From Anaeromonas frigoriresistens (GTDB taxonomy: Bacteria > Bacillota > Clostridia > Tissierellales > SIT17): a stretch of 34,556 nucleotides of DNA. Of this stretch, positions 7,526-15,639 are shown piece after piece (the stretch's first letter is position 1; every line of letters starts with the position of its first letter). The stretch lies in NCBI RefSeq assembly GCF_016820655.1, contig NZ_WSFT01000004.1, positions 1-34,556 of the forward strand, in the 5' to 3' direction. Below the pieces are notes generated by a model. It saw nothing but the letters and a program-made list of their open reading frames with translations, was not told where the DNA came from and searched no databases. Position numbers and translations under genes: made by a program.

Positions 7526-7554
7526 ATTATACATTTTTTTTGGTATTAAGTCAA
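7526..7554 (-). promoter_or_regulatory. rpmA promoter
   Basis: Read on the minus strand, TTGACT (7554-7549), a 17-base spacer and TATAAT (7531-7526) make a near-consensus sigma-A promoter. The leader to the rpmA start is about 87 bases. Confidence 0.8.
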
Positions 7555-7628
7555 AGGAAAAGATTAGAACTACAATAATTAAAGATAATTATAGAAAAAA
7601 TTAGCATATTAAATATTCAGAAAATTAA

Positions 7629-7656
7629 TTGACAATAGCTATATTTTTGGTATAAT
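7629..7656 (+). promoter_or_regulatory. Promoter of the dicarboxylate/amino-acid symporter gene
   Basis: TTGACA (7629-7634), a 16-base spacer and TATAAT (7651-7656) are both full consensus hexamers. It diverges from the rpmA promoter, with about 75 bases between the two -35 elements. Confidence 0.8.
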
Positions 7657-7719
7657 AGAGAGTATATATTATTGAATGTTAATATTTTGTAACAATATTA
7701 TTTTTAAGGGGGAGTGTGT

Positions 7720-9006
7720 GTGGAAAAGAAAAAAATAAGTCTTACGATCAAAATTCTTATAGGCTTGGGTCTAGGTTTTGCAGCAGGTATTTTACTTTAT
7801 TTTATACCATCAAGTTTTGTAAGAGATACACTAATAGTAGATGGTTTATTCTACTTAGTAGGACAAATATTCCTAAAGGGCATAAAGATGCTAGTAGTAC
7901 CTTTAGTATTTATATCATTAGTTAATGGGGCTGCAAATATAGGAGATATAAAGAAGTTAGGTCGTATTGGGGGAAGAACAGTATTATTCTATCTAGTAAC
8001 TACTGCAGTAGCTATTACTTTAGCATTAGCTATAGCATCAGTGGTTGATCCAGGGCAAGCAGGTAGCTTGGATTTATCATCAGTAGTAGAGAAGGAAGTT
8101 AGTATTAATGAATCTGTACCATTAGTGGATGTATTAGTTGATATGGTTCCATCTAATCCTGTATCAGCTATGGCTAATGCTAATATGCTTCAGATTATAG
8201 TATTTGCATTATTAGTAGGTGTAGGTTTATCAGCATTAGGTTCAAAGGTAAACCATGTAGTGGATCTATTCTCACAACTAAATGATTTGATGATGAAAAT
8301 TGTATCATTTATAATGTTAATAGCTCCTTACGGGGTATTTGCCCTGATAGCAAGAACTTTTGCTACTGAGGGATTAGCGGCTATTAGGCCTCTAGCAGCA
8401 TATTTCTTTACTGTATTTGGAGTATTAATACTTCATGCAGTACTGACATATGGTAGTATATTAAAAGTATTTACTGGATTAAGTCCAATTAGATTCTTTA
8501 GAAACTTCGCACCAGCAATGTCAGTTGCATTTTCAACAGCAAGTAGTAGTGGTACTTTACCAGTGACTATAGAAGTTGCAGAAGAAAATCTGGGTGTATC
8601 TAAAAGTATAGCATCATTTACATTACCATTAGGAGCTACAATTAACATGGATGGTACTGCAATAATGCAAGGGGTTGCTACAATATTTATTGCCCAAGTA
8701 TACGGTATTGAATTGACATTTGCACAACTTCTAACAGTTATACTTACTGCTACCTTAGCATCTATAGGTACAGCAGGGGTACCTGGTGTTGGTCTGATAA
8801 TGCTATCTATGGTATTACAATCAGTAAATATACCGATAGAAGGTATAGGACTTATAATGGGAATAGACAGACTTCTTGATATGACAAGAACAGCTGTAAA
8901 TATAACTGGAGATGCTGTGTGTACTTTAATAGTATCCAAAAAAGAAGGGGAATTTGATGAAGCAAAGTTCCTTGGTGAAAACAGTTTTAACTTAGCTGCT
9001 AAGTAA
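7720..9006 (+). CDS. Dicarboxylate/amino acid:cation symporter (DAACS/GltP family)
   Basis: This polytopic inner-membrane protein (428 residues from this start) takes up glutamate, aspartate or C4-dicarboxylates with Na+ or H+. The family landmarks are present: a GLGLGFAAGILL first helix, KMLVVPLVFISLVNG, the serine-rich re-entrant loop TASSSGTLPVT, the NMDGTA motif of helix 7 with its cation-binding residues, GTAGVPGVG of the second hairpin, and the DRLLDMTRTAVNITGD helix 8 that binds the substrate carboxylate and amino group. AAGGGGGAG ends at 7714, so a GTG at 7714 would lie inside the ribosome site. The in-frame GTG at 7720, five bases after the site, is the better start (MEKKKISL). The exact substrate cannot be told; the Arg/Asp pattern in helix 8 fits acidic amino acids. 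Confidence 0.92.
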   Translation: MEKKKISLTIKILIGLGLGFAAGILLYFIPSSFVRDTLIVDGLFYLVGQIFLKGIKMLVVPLVFISLVNGAANIGDIKKLGRIGGRTVLFYLVTTAVAITLALAIASVVDPGQAGSLDLSSVVEKEVSINESVPLVDVLVDMVPSNPVSAMANANMLQIIVFALLVGVGLSALGSKVNHVVDLFSQLNDLMMKIVSFIMLIAPYGVFALIARTFATEGLAAIRPLAAYFFTVFGVLILHAVLTYGSILKVFTGLSPIRFFRNFAPAMSVAFSTASSSGTLPVTIEVAEENLGVSKSIASFTLPLGATINMDGTAIMQGVATIFIAQVYGIELTFAQLLTVILTATLASIGTAGVPGVGLIMLSMVLQSVNIPIEGIGLIMGIDRLLDMTRTAVNITGDAVCTLIVSKKEGEFDEAKFLGENSFNLAAK

Positions 9007-9134
9007 ATATTAAATTTAAACCCTCTTGAATTATGCTATTTAGCTATTATTAGTAACTAATAATTAATAGATGAATAGTATGTATTAGGAAATGGACAGA
9101 AGGACATTTTCTATAGATTCAAGGGGGTTATATT

Positions 9135-9953
9135 GTGTATAAAAATAAAAAAGATGTTTCAATAGTTTATAATAATCATGAACAAAAAAATAATAAATGT
9201 GGAAAAACTAAATGTGTAGAGGTTAATGGTATAAGATCTGATACACTTACAGAATGTGATAATAATCCAGTAACAGTGGATGGAATAACAAGAGGAGTAG
9301 TAGCTAAAATTCCTGTAGTATTAGCTGAACTGACTCTACAAGTTAATCTAGATTCTATAATAGATCTCCCAGAACCAGCAATAGAAATAAAAGATATAAA
9401 GAAAAGAGTAAAGGTAACTCAATGTTTGTTACTTCAAAACACAAATGTATTATTTATAAAGGGATTTATTAGAAAAAATATAGATTATTCTACTAGAGAC
9501 TGTTCTAATAGTATAGGTATATGTGGAGATTTAAAACATTGTACAGTGGATGTACCTTTTAGCTGTACAACATCATTAACATTTAATGGTACTGCTCCAG
9601 CACCGGTTATTAATAACAATAGGCAAGAATTTGAATATTTCAGACAAGAGGATATAAGTGGACCTGGATTTGCTGATAAAGATAAATTATTATCTGGAGA
9701 TCTTTCGGAATTTAATCAACTTAGTCAAGAGTTCTTCAATGAACTACCTTATTGTGAGTTAATAAGAAGTAGAATAGTAGATTTCAATGAGTATCTAAAT
9801 AGAAGAAAGCCATATTATGGAGAGGTACCTTTTGAAGAGAAAGAATTTATGGAAATAGAAGAAAAAACAGTTCTTGAACTTACAATCAAGGTTCTTCAAA
9901 AAAGACAAGTTGAAATTCCTGCAACAGTTGTAGCCTCTGAATTAGATTGCTAA
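9135..9953 (+). CDS. CsxC-family / exosporium-like spore surface protein
   Basis: The 272-residue protein has no signal peptide or membrane segment. Its middle part is PVTVDGITRGVVAKIPVVLAELTLQ, LPEPAIEIKDIKKRV, QCLLL, LFIKGFIRKNIDYS, ICGDLKHCTVDVPFSCTTSLTFNGT. It resembles the CsxC / SPOCS-like (DUF3794-related) proteins of clostridial spores. CsxC-type proteins are exosporium components in Clostridium sporogenes, and the SPOCS domain also occurs in spore-assembly proteins. The several cysteines (for example NKCGKTKC, TECDN, RDCSN, ICG, HCT, SCT) would suit disulfide-linked surface layers. The GTG start follows AAGGGGG. Expression in the mother cell late in sporulation would be expected, but I could not find a convincing sigma-E or sigma-K promoter upstream. 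Family assignment moderate; localisation inferred. Confidence 0.65.
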   Translation: MYKNKKDVSIVYNNHEQKNNKCGKTKCVEVNGIRSDTLTECDNNPVTVDGITRGVVAKIPVVLAELTLQVNLDSIIDLPEPAIEIKDIKKRVKVTQCLLLQNTNVLFIKGFIRKNIDYSTRDCSNSIGICGDLKHCTVDVPFSCTTSLTFNGTAPAPVINNNRQEFEYFRQEDISGPGFADKDKLLSGDLSEFNQLSQEFFNELPYCELIRSRIVDFNEYLNRRKPYYGEVPFEEKEFMEIEEKTVLELTIKVLQKRQVEIPATVVASELDC

Positions 9954-9995
9954 TAATAAAAATAACTAGGCCTTGGCCTAGTTATTTTTATTATT
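9952..9995. terminator. Bidirectional terminator shared by the CsxC-like gene and hisC
   Basis: A perfect 21-bp stem (9952-9972 with 9975-9995) closes on only TT. A-rich and T-rich flanks give a usable U-tract on both strands. The stop codons of both convergent genes lie partly within the stem, so the two genes end back to back on a single hairpin. Confidence 0.9.
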
Positions 9996-11082
9996 CAGCA
10001 GTTTGGAAATTGAGCACTTCTTTTAATAGTTTTATAAATAGTTTGTTTTGTTCCATGGTACCTATAGTTACTCTTATCCAAGTACCAGTAATAGGTCTAA
10101 TTATCATACCCCTTTTTTGTAACTCCACAAAGATATCATTGCTATCATTTTCGACATTAACAAAAATATGATTAGTTTCAGAAGGTGCATACTCTAAATC
10201 CATATCATCAAATTGGGAGTATAGATATTCCTTACCTTCTTTATTGATGTTATAGCAATTTTCTACGAATTCATTATCTTCTAATGCCTCTATTGCTGCT
10301 ATTTGAGCTATCATATTAACATTAAAAGGACCTCTTATTTTATTAATATTATCTATTATATCTTCTGATGACATAGTATAACCCACTCTTAAAGCGGCTA
10401 ATCCATACATTTTAGAGAAGGTTCTCATAATTATTAAATTAGAATAATCATCTAATAACTTAATAGATTCTTTGGGATAATTTGGGGAGGTTACATACTC
10501 TCTATAAGCTTCATCATAAACTACAACTATATCTTCTGGGACCTTATTAAGAAAGTTTAAAAGTTTATCTTCTGAGAACATTGTTCCTGTGGGGTTATTA
10601 GGGTTACACAACCATATTATTTTGGTCTTTTCATTTATCCTATCAAGCATTCCATCTAAGTCATATGTCCAATCCTTTAGTGGAACAACAACAGGTATAC
10701 CCCCCATCATTTTAGTTGTTGTTATGTATCTTGGAAAAGTAATGTCTGCCATTATAACTTCATCACCATTACTTACAAAGGTTTTTGATATCATATCCAC
10801 CATTTCATCGGAACCACTACTAGGTAATATTTGAGTTGGTTTTAATTGTAACTTCTGAGCTAATGCTTCTTTTAATAATGTGGCATTGCCATCTGGATAA
10901 ATAGCTAATGTATCAATGGTTTCTTTTAATTTGTTAATTACCTTTGGTGATGTACCCATTGGATTTTCATTTGAGGCAAGCTTAACTACTTCTGTTAAAC
11001 CATACTCTCTCTTAACATCTTCAATAGGTTTTCCAGGCTTATATGCCTTCAAATCCTTGATTTCATCTCTAAATCTTACCAT
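9991..11082 (-). CDS. hisC: Histidinol-phosphate aminotransferase
   Basis: A fold-type I PLP aminotransferase of 363 residues, the normal HisC length. It converts imidazole-acetol phosphate to histidinol phosphate with glutamate in histidine synthesis. Visible landmarks are KLASNENPMG near the N-terminus, the CNPNNPTG loop (Asn160 region), DEAY (Asp190, Tyr193) that contacts the cofactor, the Schiff-base lysine in RTFSKMYGLA (Lys224), and LRVGY after it. The ATG follows AAGGGGG nine bases away. No other his gene is in the window. Stand-alone hisC-like enzymes in Firmicutes can also act on aromatic keto acids (phenylalanine/tyrosine), so the specificity is less sure than the family. Confidence 0.87.
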   Translation of the reverse strand: MVRFRDEIKDLKAYKPGKPIEDVKREYGLTEVVKLASNENPMGTSPKVINKLKETIDTLAIYPDGNATLLKEALAQKLQLKPTQILPSSGSDEMVDMISKTFVSNGDEVIMADITFPRYITTTKMMGGIPVVVPLKDWTYDLDGMLDRINEKTKIIWLCNPNNPTGTMFSEDKLLNFLNKVPEDIVVVYDEAYREYVTSPNYPKESIKLLDDYSNLIIMRTFSKMYGLAALRVGYTMSSEDIIDNINKIRGPFNVNMIAQIAAIEALEDNEFVENCYNINKEGKEYLYSQFDDMDLEYAPSETNHIFVNVENDSNDIFVELQKRGMIIRPITGTWIRVTIGTMEQNKLFIKLLKEVLNFQTAE

Positions 11083-11312
11083 TCAAAGATACCCCCTTAA
11101 ATTTTGTCTACATATACAAAACAATTATATCATAAAATTTTAAATATACAGATATTTATGAATATTTTTACTAGTGGATGGTAAATAATTGTAAAAAGGA
11201 ATAAAAATCTAAAAAAATCAATATTATAAAGAAGGGAAATAGGATTAAATGTAGAATATTATAAATAATCTGAAAAATCAAAAATCAAACTCTAGTTGAG
11301 GGGGAATAGTCT

Positions 11313-13376
11313 ATGAATAACTATAATGCCGATAAAATTAGAAATATAGCTTTTTTGGGTCACCACGGCAGTGGCAAAACTACTTTAACAGAAACGATGT
11401 TAATGACTGCAGGTTTAATTAAAAGATGTGGTAAAGTTGAAGATGGAAATACTTTATCCGATTATGATAAGGAAGAGAAATCAAGACAAGTATCTATTTA
11501 CACTTCTTTAATTCCAATAGAATGGAAAGAGCATAAGTATAATATTTTAGATACACCAGGATATTTTGATTTTGTAGGAGAAGTTCATAGTGCATTAAGA
11601 GTAGCAAGAGGAGCCGTAATAGTAGTAGATGCATCATCAGGAATTGAAGTAGGAACAGAGAAAGCTTGGACACTCACTAGAAAGAGAGATATACCTACTA
11701 TTTTATATATAAACAAGATGGATAAAGAAAATATTAATTATGATAAATTAGTAAATGAATTAAGAGAAAAATTTGGAAAGGCTATAATTCCATTCCACAT
11801 TCCAATAGGAAAAGAAGGAGATTTTAAAGGCTTTGTTAATATTGTAGATATGAAAGCAAGAATTTATGATGGTAAGACTTGTAAGGATGCTGAGATATGG
11901 CCTGAAAAAGAGGTGAAAATGGGCAATTATAGGGATATGCTAATAGAATCTGTAGCAGAAAGTGATGATGAGTTATTAGAGAAATATTTTGAGGGAGAAG
12001 AGTTTACAGAGGAAGAGATTCATAAGGCCCTTAGAAATGGTGTTATAGAAGGAAAACTAATACCAGTATTATGTGGTTCTTCAAATCTAAATGTAGGAAC
12101 TGAAACATTGTTAGATATGATGTGGGATTATCTACCTTCACCAAAAGATTTACAAAAACCCCACGGTATAAACCCTAATACTGAAGAGAAAATAGAAAGA
12201 AACATTGAACCAACTGATCCATTTTCTGCAATAATATTTAAGACAATAGCAGATCCATATATAGGGAAAATTTCATTATTTCAAGTAAGATCTGGAGTTA
12301 TTAGAAAAGAAGATGAAGTATACAATCCTAATACCGATGAGATGGAAAGAATAGGGCATTTATTCCTATTGAGAGGTAAGGAACAAATAGAAGTAAATGA
12401 ATTACAAGCAGGAGATATTGGTGCAGTTTCAAAGCTTAATAATACTCATACAGGAGATACATTATGTGATAAAAATAATCCTATTAAATATAGACCGATT
12501 CCATTCCCAGAGCCGACTCTATTCATGGCTGGAAAACCTGTTACTAAGAATGATGAGGAAAAAATTGGCCCAGCATTACACAAATTGTTAGATGAAGATA
12601 AAACCTTTAGTGTTACAAGAAATAACGAGACTAAGGAACTTTTAATAGGTGGTCAGGGAATCACTCAGTTAGATGTAATAAAGACTAAACTTAAAAATGT
12701 TTTTGGAGTAAATATAGATTTGTCAGATCCAAAGATAGCTTATAGAGAAACTATAAAGGGGGATTGCACTGTACAAGGGAAACATAAAAAGCAATCCGGT
12801 GGAGCAGGACAATATGGCGATGTTATCATTAAATTTGAATCTTCAACTGATGAATTTGAGTTTAAAGAAGAAGTTTTTGGAGGTTCAGTTCCAAGACAAT
12901 ATATTCCTGCAGTTGAGAAAGGATTAAGAGAGGCTATATCTAAAGGAGTATTAGCAGGATATCCAGTTGTAAACTTAAGGGCTACTTTATTAGATGGTTC
13001 TTATCATCCAGTAGACTCTAGTGAAATGGCATTTAAAATAGCTGCATCACTAGCCTTTAAAAAAGGACTAAAAGAAGCTAAACCTGTGCTATTAGAACCT
13101 ATTATGAAAGTAGAAATAACAATACCCGATGAATATATGGGAGACATAATGGGAGATATGAATAAAAGAAGAGGTAGGATACTAGGTATGGAACCTCAAC
13201 AAGATGGAACTCAATTGGTAATAGCAGAAGCACCTCAATCAGAAATGTTTAAATATACAATTGATTTAAAATCAATGACTCAAGCAAGAGGAAGTTTTGT
13301 GATGGAGTTTGCTAGATATGAAGAAGTACCATCTAACCTAAGTGAAAAGATAATAGCAAATGCAGTAAATGCATAA
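11313..13376 (+). CDS. EF-G-like translational GTPase (second EF-G type)
   Basis: This 687-residue protein has the EF-G domain order: GTPase domain, OB-like domain II, domain III, domain IV (about 475-600) and domain V. The G motifs are GHHGSGKTT (16-24), DTPG (80-83) and NKMD (134-137). The P-loop region replaces the usual AHIDAGKTT of ribosomal EF-G with GHHGSGKTT. The switch-I motif is SRQVSIYTS rather than the near-invariant RGITI. Both changes mark the EF-G paralogue group often named FusA2 or EF-G-like, whose role is not settled. There is no rpsL-rpsG or tuf neighbour, as there would be for canonical fusA. It has its own terminator and lies between hisC and the ctsR operon with no functional link. 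It is not classical EF-G; tetracycline-resistance-type activity is not indicated. Confidence 0.85.
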   Translation: MNNYNADKIRNIAFLGHHGSGKTTLTETMLMTAGLIKRCGKVEDGNTLSDYDKEEKSRQVSIYTSLIPIEWKEHKYNILDTPGYFDFVGEVHSALRVARGAVIVVDASSGIEVGTEKAWTLTRKRDIPTILYINKMDKENINYDKLVNELREKFGKAIIPFHIPIGKEGDFKGFVNIVDMKARIYDGKTCKDAEIWPEKEVKMGNYRDMLIESVAESDDELLEKYFEGEEFTEEEIHKALRNGVIEGKLIPVLCGSSNLNVGTETLLDMMWDYLPSPKDLQKPHGINPNTEEKIERNIEPTDPFSAIIFKTIADPYIGKISLFQVRSGVIRKEDEVYNPNTDEMERIGHLFLLRGKEQIEVNELQAGDIGAVSKLNNTHTGDTLCDKNNPIKYRPIPFPEPTLFMAGKPVTKNDEEKIGPALHKLLDEDKTFSVTRNNETKELLIGGQGITQLDVIKTKLKNVFGVNIDLSDPKIAYRETIKGDCTVQGKHKKQSGGAGQYGDVIIKFESSTDEFEFKEEVFGGSVPRQYIPAVEKGLREAISKGVLAGYPVVNLRATLLDGSYHPVDSSEMAFKIAASLAFKKGLKEAKPVLLEPIMKVEITIPDEYMGDIMGDMNKRRGRILGMEPQQDGTQLVIAEAPQSEMFKYTIDLKSMTQARGSFVMEFARYEEVPSNLSEKIIANAVNA

Positions 13377-13383
13377 CTGTTTA

Positions 13384-13416
13384 AAAAACTCACTATGTCT
13401 GACATAGTGAGTTTTT
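13384..13416 (+). terminator. Terminator after the EF-G-like gene
   Basis: A 15-bp stem (13384-13398 with 13402-13416) with a CTG loop begins eight bases after the stop codon. The 3' arm ends in TTTTT. Confidence 0.85.
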
Positions 13417-13535
13417 AGTTATATAAAATTCTAAGAAAATAAAGGTAAATAATAGATATATTAAGAAAAATAAAGATAAATTAAAATCGCGATATTATTT
13501 AGGAAAATATGGGTATAATTTATAAAGTACATTAG

Positions 13536-13563
13536 TTGAAAAAAATAAACGAGATAGTATAAT
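13536..13563 (+). promoter_or_regulatory. Promoter of the ctsR operon
   Basis: TTGAAA (13536-13541), a 16-base spacer and TATAAT (13558-13563). The CtsR operator starts ten bases downstream, covering the predicted transcription start. Confidence 0.7.
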
Positions 13564-13572
13564 AATATTAAA

Positions 13573-13589
13573 GGTCAAACAAAGTCAAA
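13573..13589 (+). promoter_or_regulatory. CtsR operator
   Basis: GGTCAAA-CAA-AGTCAAA is a complete match to the CtsR heptad repeat (A/G)GTCAAA-NAN-(A/G)GTCAAA. It lies immediately after the -10 element of the ctsR promoter and 33 bases before the ctsR ATG. This is the autoregulatory site of the class III heat-shock operon. Confidence 0.92.
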
Positions 13590-13622
13590 GTCGAATTAAA
13601 CAGATGTATAAAGGATGATTCT

Positions 13623-14081
13623 ATGACAATAGTTAGTGATACGATAGAAAAATTCATTCTATCACTTATGAATAAGGATGAAAAAGATATTTTAGAAATA
13701 CAACGGAATGAATTAGCTGAGTACTTTAATTGTGCTCCATCCCAGATAAACTATGTATTAGCTACAAGGTTTACTCCTGATAAAGGGTATTTTATTCAGA
13801 GTAAAAGAGGTGGAGGCGGGTATATAAAAATAATAAGAGTTAATATAAAGGAAAACAAAGATATTAGAGAAATACTTATAAATAGCATAGGAAACTCAAT
13901 AACCAAACAAAAAGCATATACAATAATAGATAACTTAAAAGAAAAGGGATTTATCACAAAAAGAGAAAGTTTAATTATGAAAAATGCTATAGGAGATAGA
14001 GCTTTATCTATTGTAAATGGATATAAAAACAATTTAAGAGCTACAATAATTAAAGATATGTTGATCGCTTTAATTGGATAG
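13623..14081 (+). CDS. ctsR: Transcriptional repressor of class III heat-shock genes CtsR
   Basis: CtsR is the dimeric repressor that shuts off clp genes until heat or protein damage inactivates it. The 152-residue protein has the winged helix-turn-helix at about 20-70 (ELAEYFNCAPSQINYVLATRF), followed by the glycine-rich wing RGGGGYI (62-68) that acts as a temperature sensor in the family. Arg62 corresponds to the arginine modified by McsB in Geobacillus CtsR. The C-terminal helical domain (about 80-150) mediates dimerisation and McsB contact. It heads the ctsR-mcsA-mcsB-clpC operon directly behind its own operator. Length and order are typical. Confidence 0.95.
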   Translation: MTIVSDTIEKFILSLMNKDEKDILEIQRNELAEYFNCAPSQINYVLATRFTPDKGYFIQSKRGGGGYIKIIRVNIKENKDIREILINSIGNSITKQKAYTIIDNLKEKGFITKRESLIMKNAIGDRALSIVNGYKNNLRATIIKDMLIALIG

Positions 14082-14092
14082 GAGGGAAATTT

Positions 14093-14590
14093 ATGATATG
14101 TGAGAGGTGTGGACATAATCCAGCCAATATTCATTTTACAGAAATTATAAATGGGAACAAAAAGGAGGTTCATTTATGTGATAAGTGTGCCCAAGAGAAA
14201 GAAGTAGGTTCTCCTTTTTCAATCCATCATTTATTAGCTGGCCTTTTAGATAATCAAATAGATGGAAAAATGAAGATAGATTATGTAGAGCCAAAAAAAT
14301 GTAAAGTCTGTGGCATGACCTATGGAAAATTTAAGGAAACTGGAAAATTTGGATGCAGTGAATGCTACTCGTCTTTTCAGGAAAGATTGAATCCACTATT
14401 TAAGAGGATACATGGACATGACAATCATACGGGGAAAATTCCTAGCAGAGCAGGTAAATCTATGAAGATAAAGAAAGATATTAAAAAACTTAAACTGGAT
14501 CTAGAAAAAGCTATAGAAAAAGAAGAATTTGAAAGAGCTGCAGAATTAAGGGATGAAATCAAGAATCTTAAGGAATCTATTAAAGATTGA
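14093..14590 (+). CDS. mcsA: McsA, zinc-finger activator of the McsB arginine kinase
   Basis: McsA binds McsB and stimulates its kinase activity, coupling stress to release of CtsR and to protein tagging for ClpCP. Four CXXC pairs are visible (Cys3/6, Cys29/32, Cys70/73, Cys88/91), forming two treble-clef-like zinc sites. They are followed by a linker and a C-terminal UVR motif (about 130-165, EKEEFERAAELRDEIKNLKE) that forms a helical hairpin. The length of 165 residues is close to family members. It starts 11 bases after ctsR and its TGA lies just before the mcsB ribosome site. All metal-binding cysteines are intact. Confidence 0.93.
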   Translation: MICERCGHNPANIHFTEIINGNKKEVHLCDKCAQEKEVGSPFSIHHLLAGLLDNQIDGKMKIDYVEPKKCKVCGMTYGKFKETGKFGCSECYSSFQERLNPLFKRIHGHDNHTGKIPSRAGKSMKIKKDIKKLKLDLEKAIEKEEFERAAELRDEIKNLKESIKD

Positions 14591-14604
14591 AAGAGGGTGA
14601 TTTA

Positions 14605-15627
14605 ATGAAATGGTTAGATCATGATGGGGCTGATAAAGATATAGTTGTAAGTAGTAGAATAAGACTAGCTAGGAATATAAAAAATATAAAATTTCCTCAG
14701 AAATTAGATGCTGATTCAGCAAAAGATCTTAAGAGTAAAATAAAGAACTCAATTATGGGTGATGAAGAAATTAATAATAGTTATAAATACTATGATATGA
14801 AGAATATTGATCCTATTAAAAGTAGAGTATTAGTTGAAGAACATTTGATTAGCCCTGGACTATTAGAACATAAAGATATAGGTGGTTTTTTATTAAGGGA
14901 TGATCAGAATGTTACTATAATGATCAATGAAGAAGATCATATAAGAATGCAAGTTATCTATCCAGGACTTAATTTAGAAGCATGTTGGGAAGAATCAAAC
15001 AAATTGGATGATATTATCGAGATAAATACTGAATATGCTTTTGATGAAAAACTTGGATACTTAACTTCCTGTCCTACTAATATAGGCACTGGAATGAGGG
15101 CTTCTGTTATGCTACATCTCCCTTCTTTAGTACTAACTAAACAAATTAATGGGATATTACAGGCTGTTAACCAAATAGGACTTACTGTAAGAGGATTATA
15201 TGGTGAAGGAAGTAATGCTATGGGAAATCTATTTCAGATATCTAATCAAACCACCCTTGGAGAATCTGAGATAGAGATCATACAAAAGCTTAAAAATATA
15301 GTTAAACAGCTTATTACTAATGAAAGACATGCTAGAGAAAAAATATATAGTACTAATAAAGTAAAAATGGAGGATAAGGTATATAGATCTTTGGGAATAC
15401 TTAAAAATGCTAGAATAATAACTTCCAAAGAATCTATGGATTTATTATCTGATATTAAATTAGGTATTGAGATGGAGATTATAGATAATATAGATAGAAT
15501 GATTATTAATAAACTAATCATCAAGACTCAACCAGCGAATGTACAAAATAAATATGATAAAAATCTAAGTCCTGAAGAAAGGGATATTAAAAGAGCAGAA
15601 ATTATTAGAAAAGAATTAGATATTTAA
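14605..15627 (+). CDS. mcsB: Protein arginine kinase McsB
   Basis: McsB phosphorylates arginines on damaged proteins and on CtsR; phosphoarginine is the degradation tag recognised by ClpC. The fold is that of phosphagen kinases. SSRIRLARN (16-24) binds ATP phosphates, Cys156 in TSCPTNIGTGMRASV is the guanidino-site cysteine, and the loop RGLYGEGSNAMGNLFQISNQ is typical of McsB. The start is set at ATG 14605, giving 340 residues. The in-frame TTG at 14587 lies upstream of the ribosome site (AGAGGG, about 14593-14598) and inside the mcsA stop, so it is unlikely. clpC follows 12 bases after the stop. Confidence 0.94.
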   Translation: MKWLDHDGADKDIVVSSRIRLARNIKNIKFPQKLDADSAKDLKSKIKNSIMGDEEINNSYKYYDMKNIDPIKSRVLVEEHLISPGLLEHKDIGGFLLRDDQNVTIMINEEDHIRMQVIYPGLNLEACWEESNKLDDIIEINTEYAFDEKLGYLTSCPTNIGTGMRASVMLHLPSLVLTKQINGILQAVNQIGLTVRGLYGEGSNAMGNLFQISNQTTLGESEIEIIQKLKNIVKQLITNERHAREKIYSTNKVKMEDKVYRSLGILKNARIITSKESMDLLSDIKLGIEMEIIDNIDRMIINKLIIKTQPANVQNKYDKNLSPEERDIKRAEIIRKELDI

Positions 15628-15639
15628 GGAGGTAAAATA

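Noticed and set aside
8433-8939. 168-codon open frame antisense to the symporter gene
   Set aside because: It mirrors the codon structure of the clear transporter on the plus strand, with no ribosome site and no recognisable family.
9105-9113. Possible sigma-K -10 element (CATTTTCTA) before the CsxC-like gene
   Set aside because: One mismatch, no matching -35 element, and the start site would fall on the Shine-Dalgarno sequence.
11083-11312. Promoter or small gene in the hisC to EF-G-like gap
   Set aside because: Only a lone TATAAT facing hisC (minus strand, 11124-11129) without a good -35, and no convincing promoter or small frame towards the EF-G-like gene.
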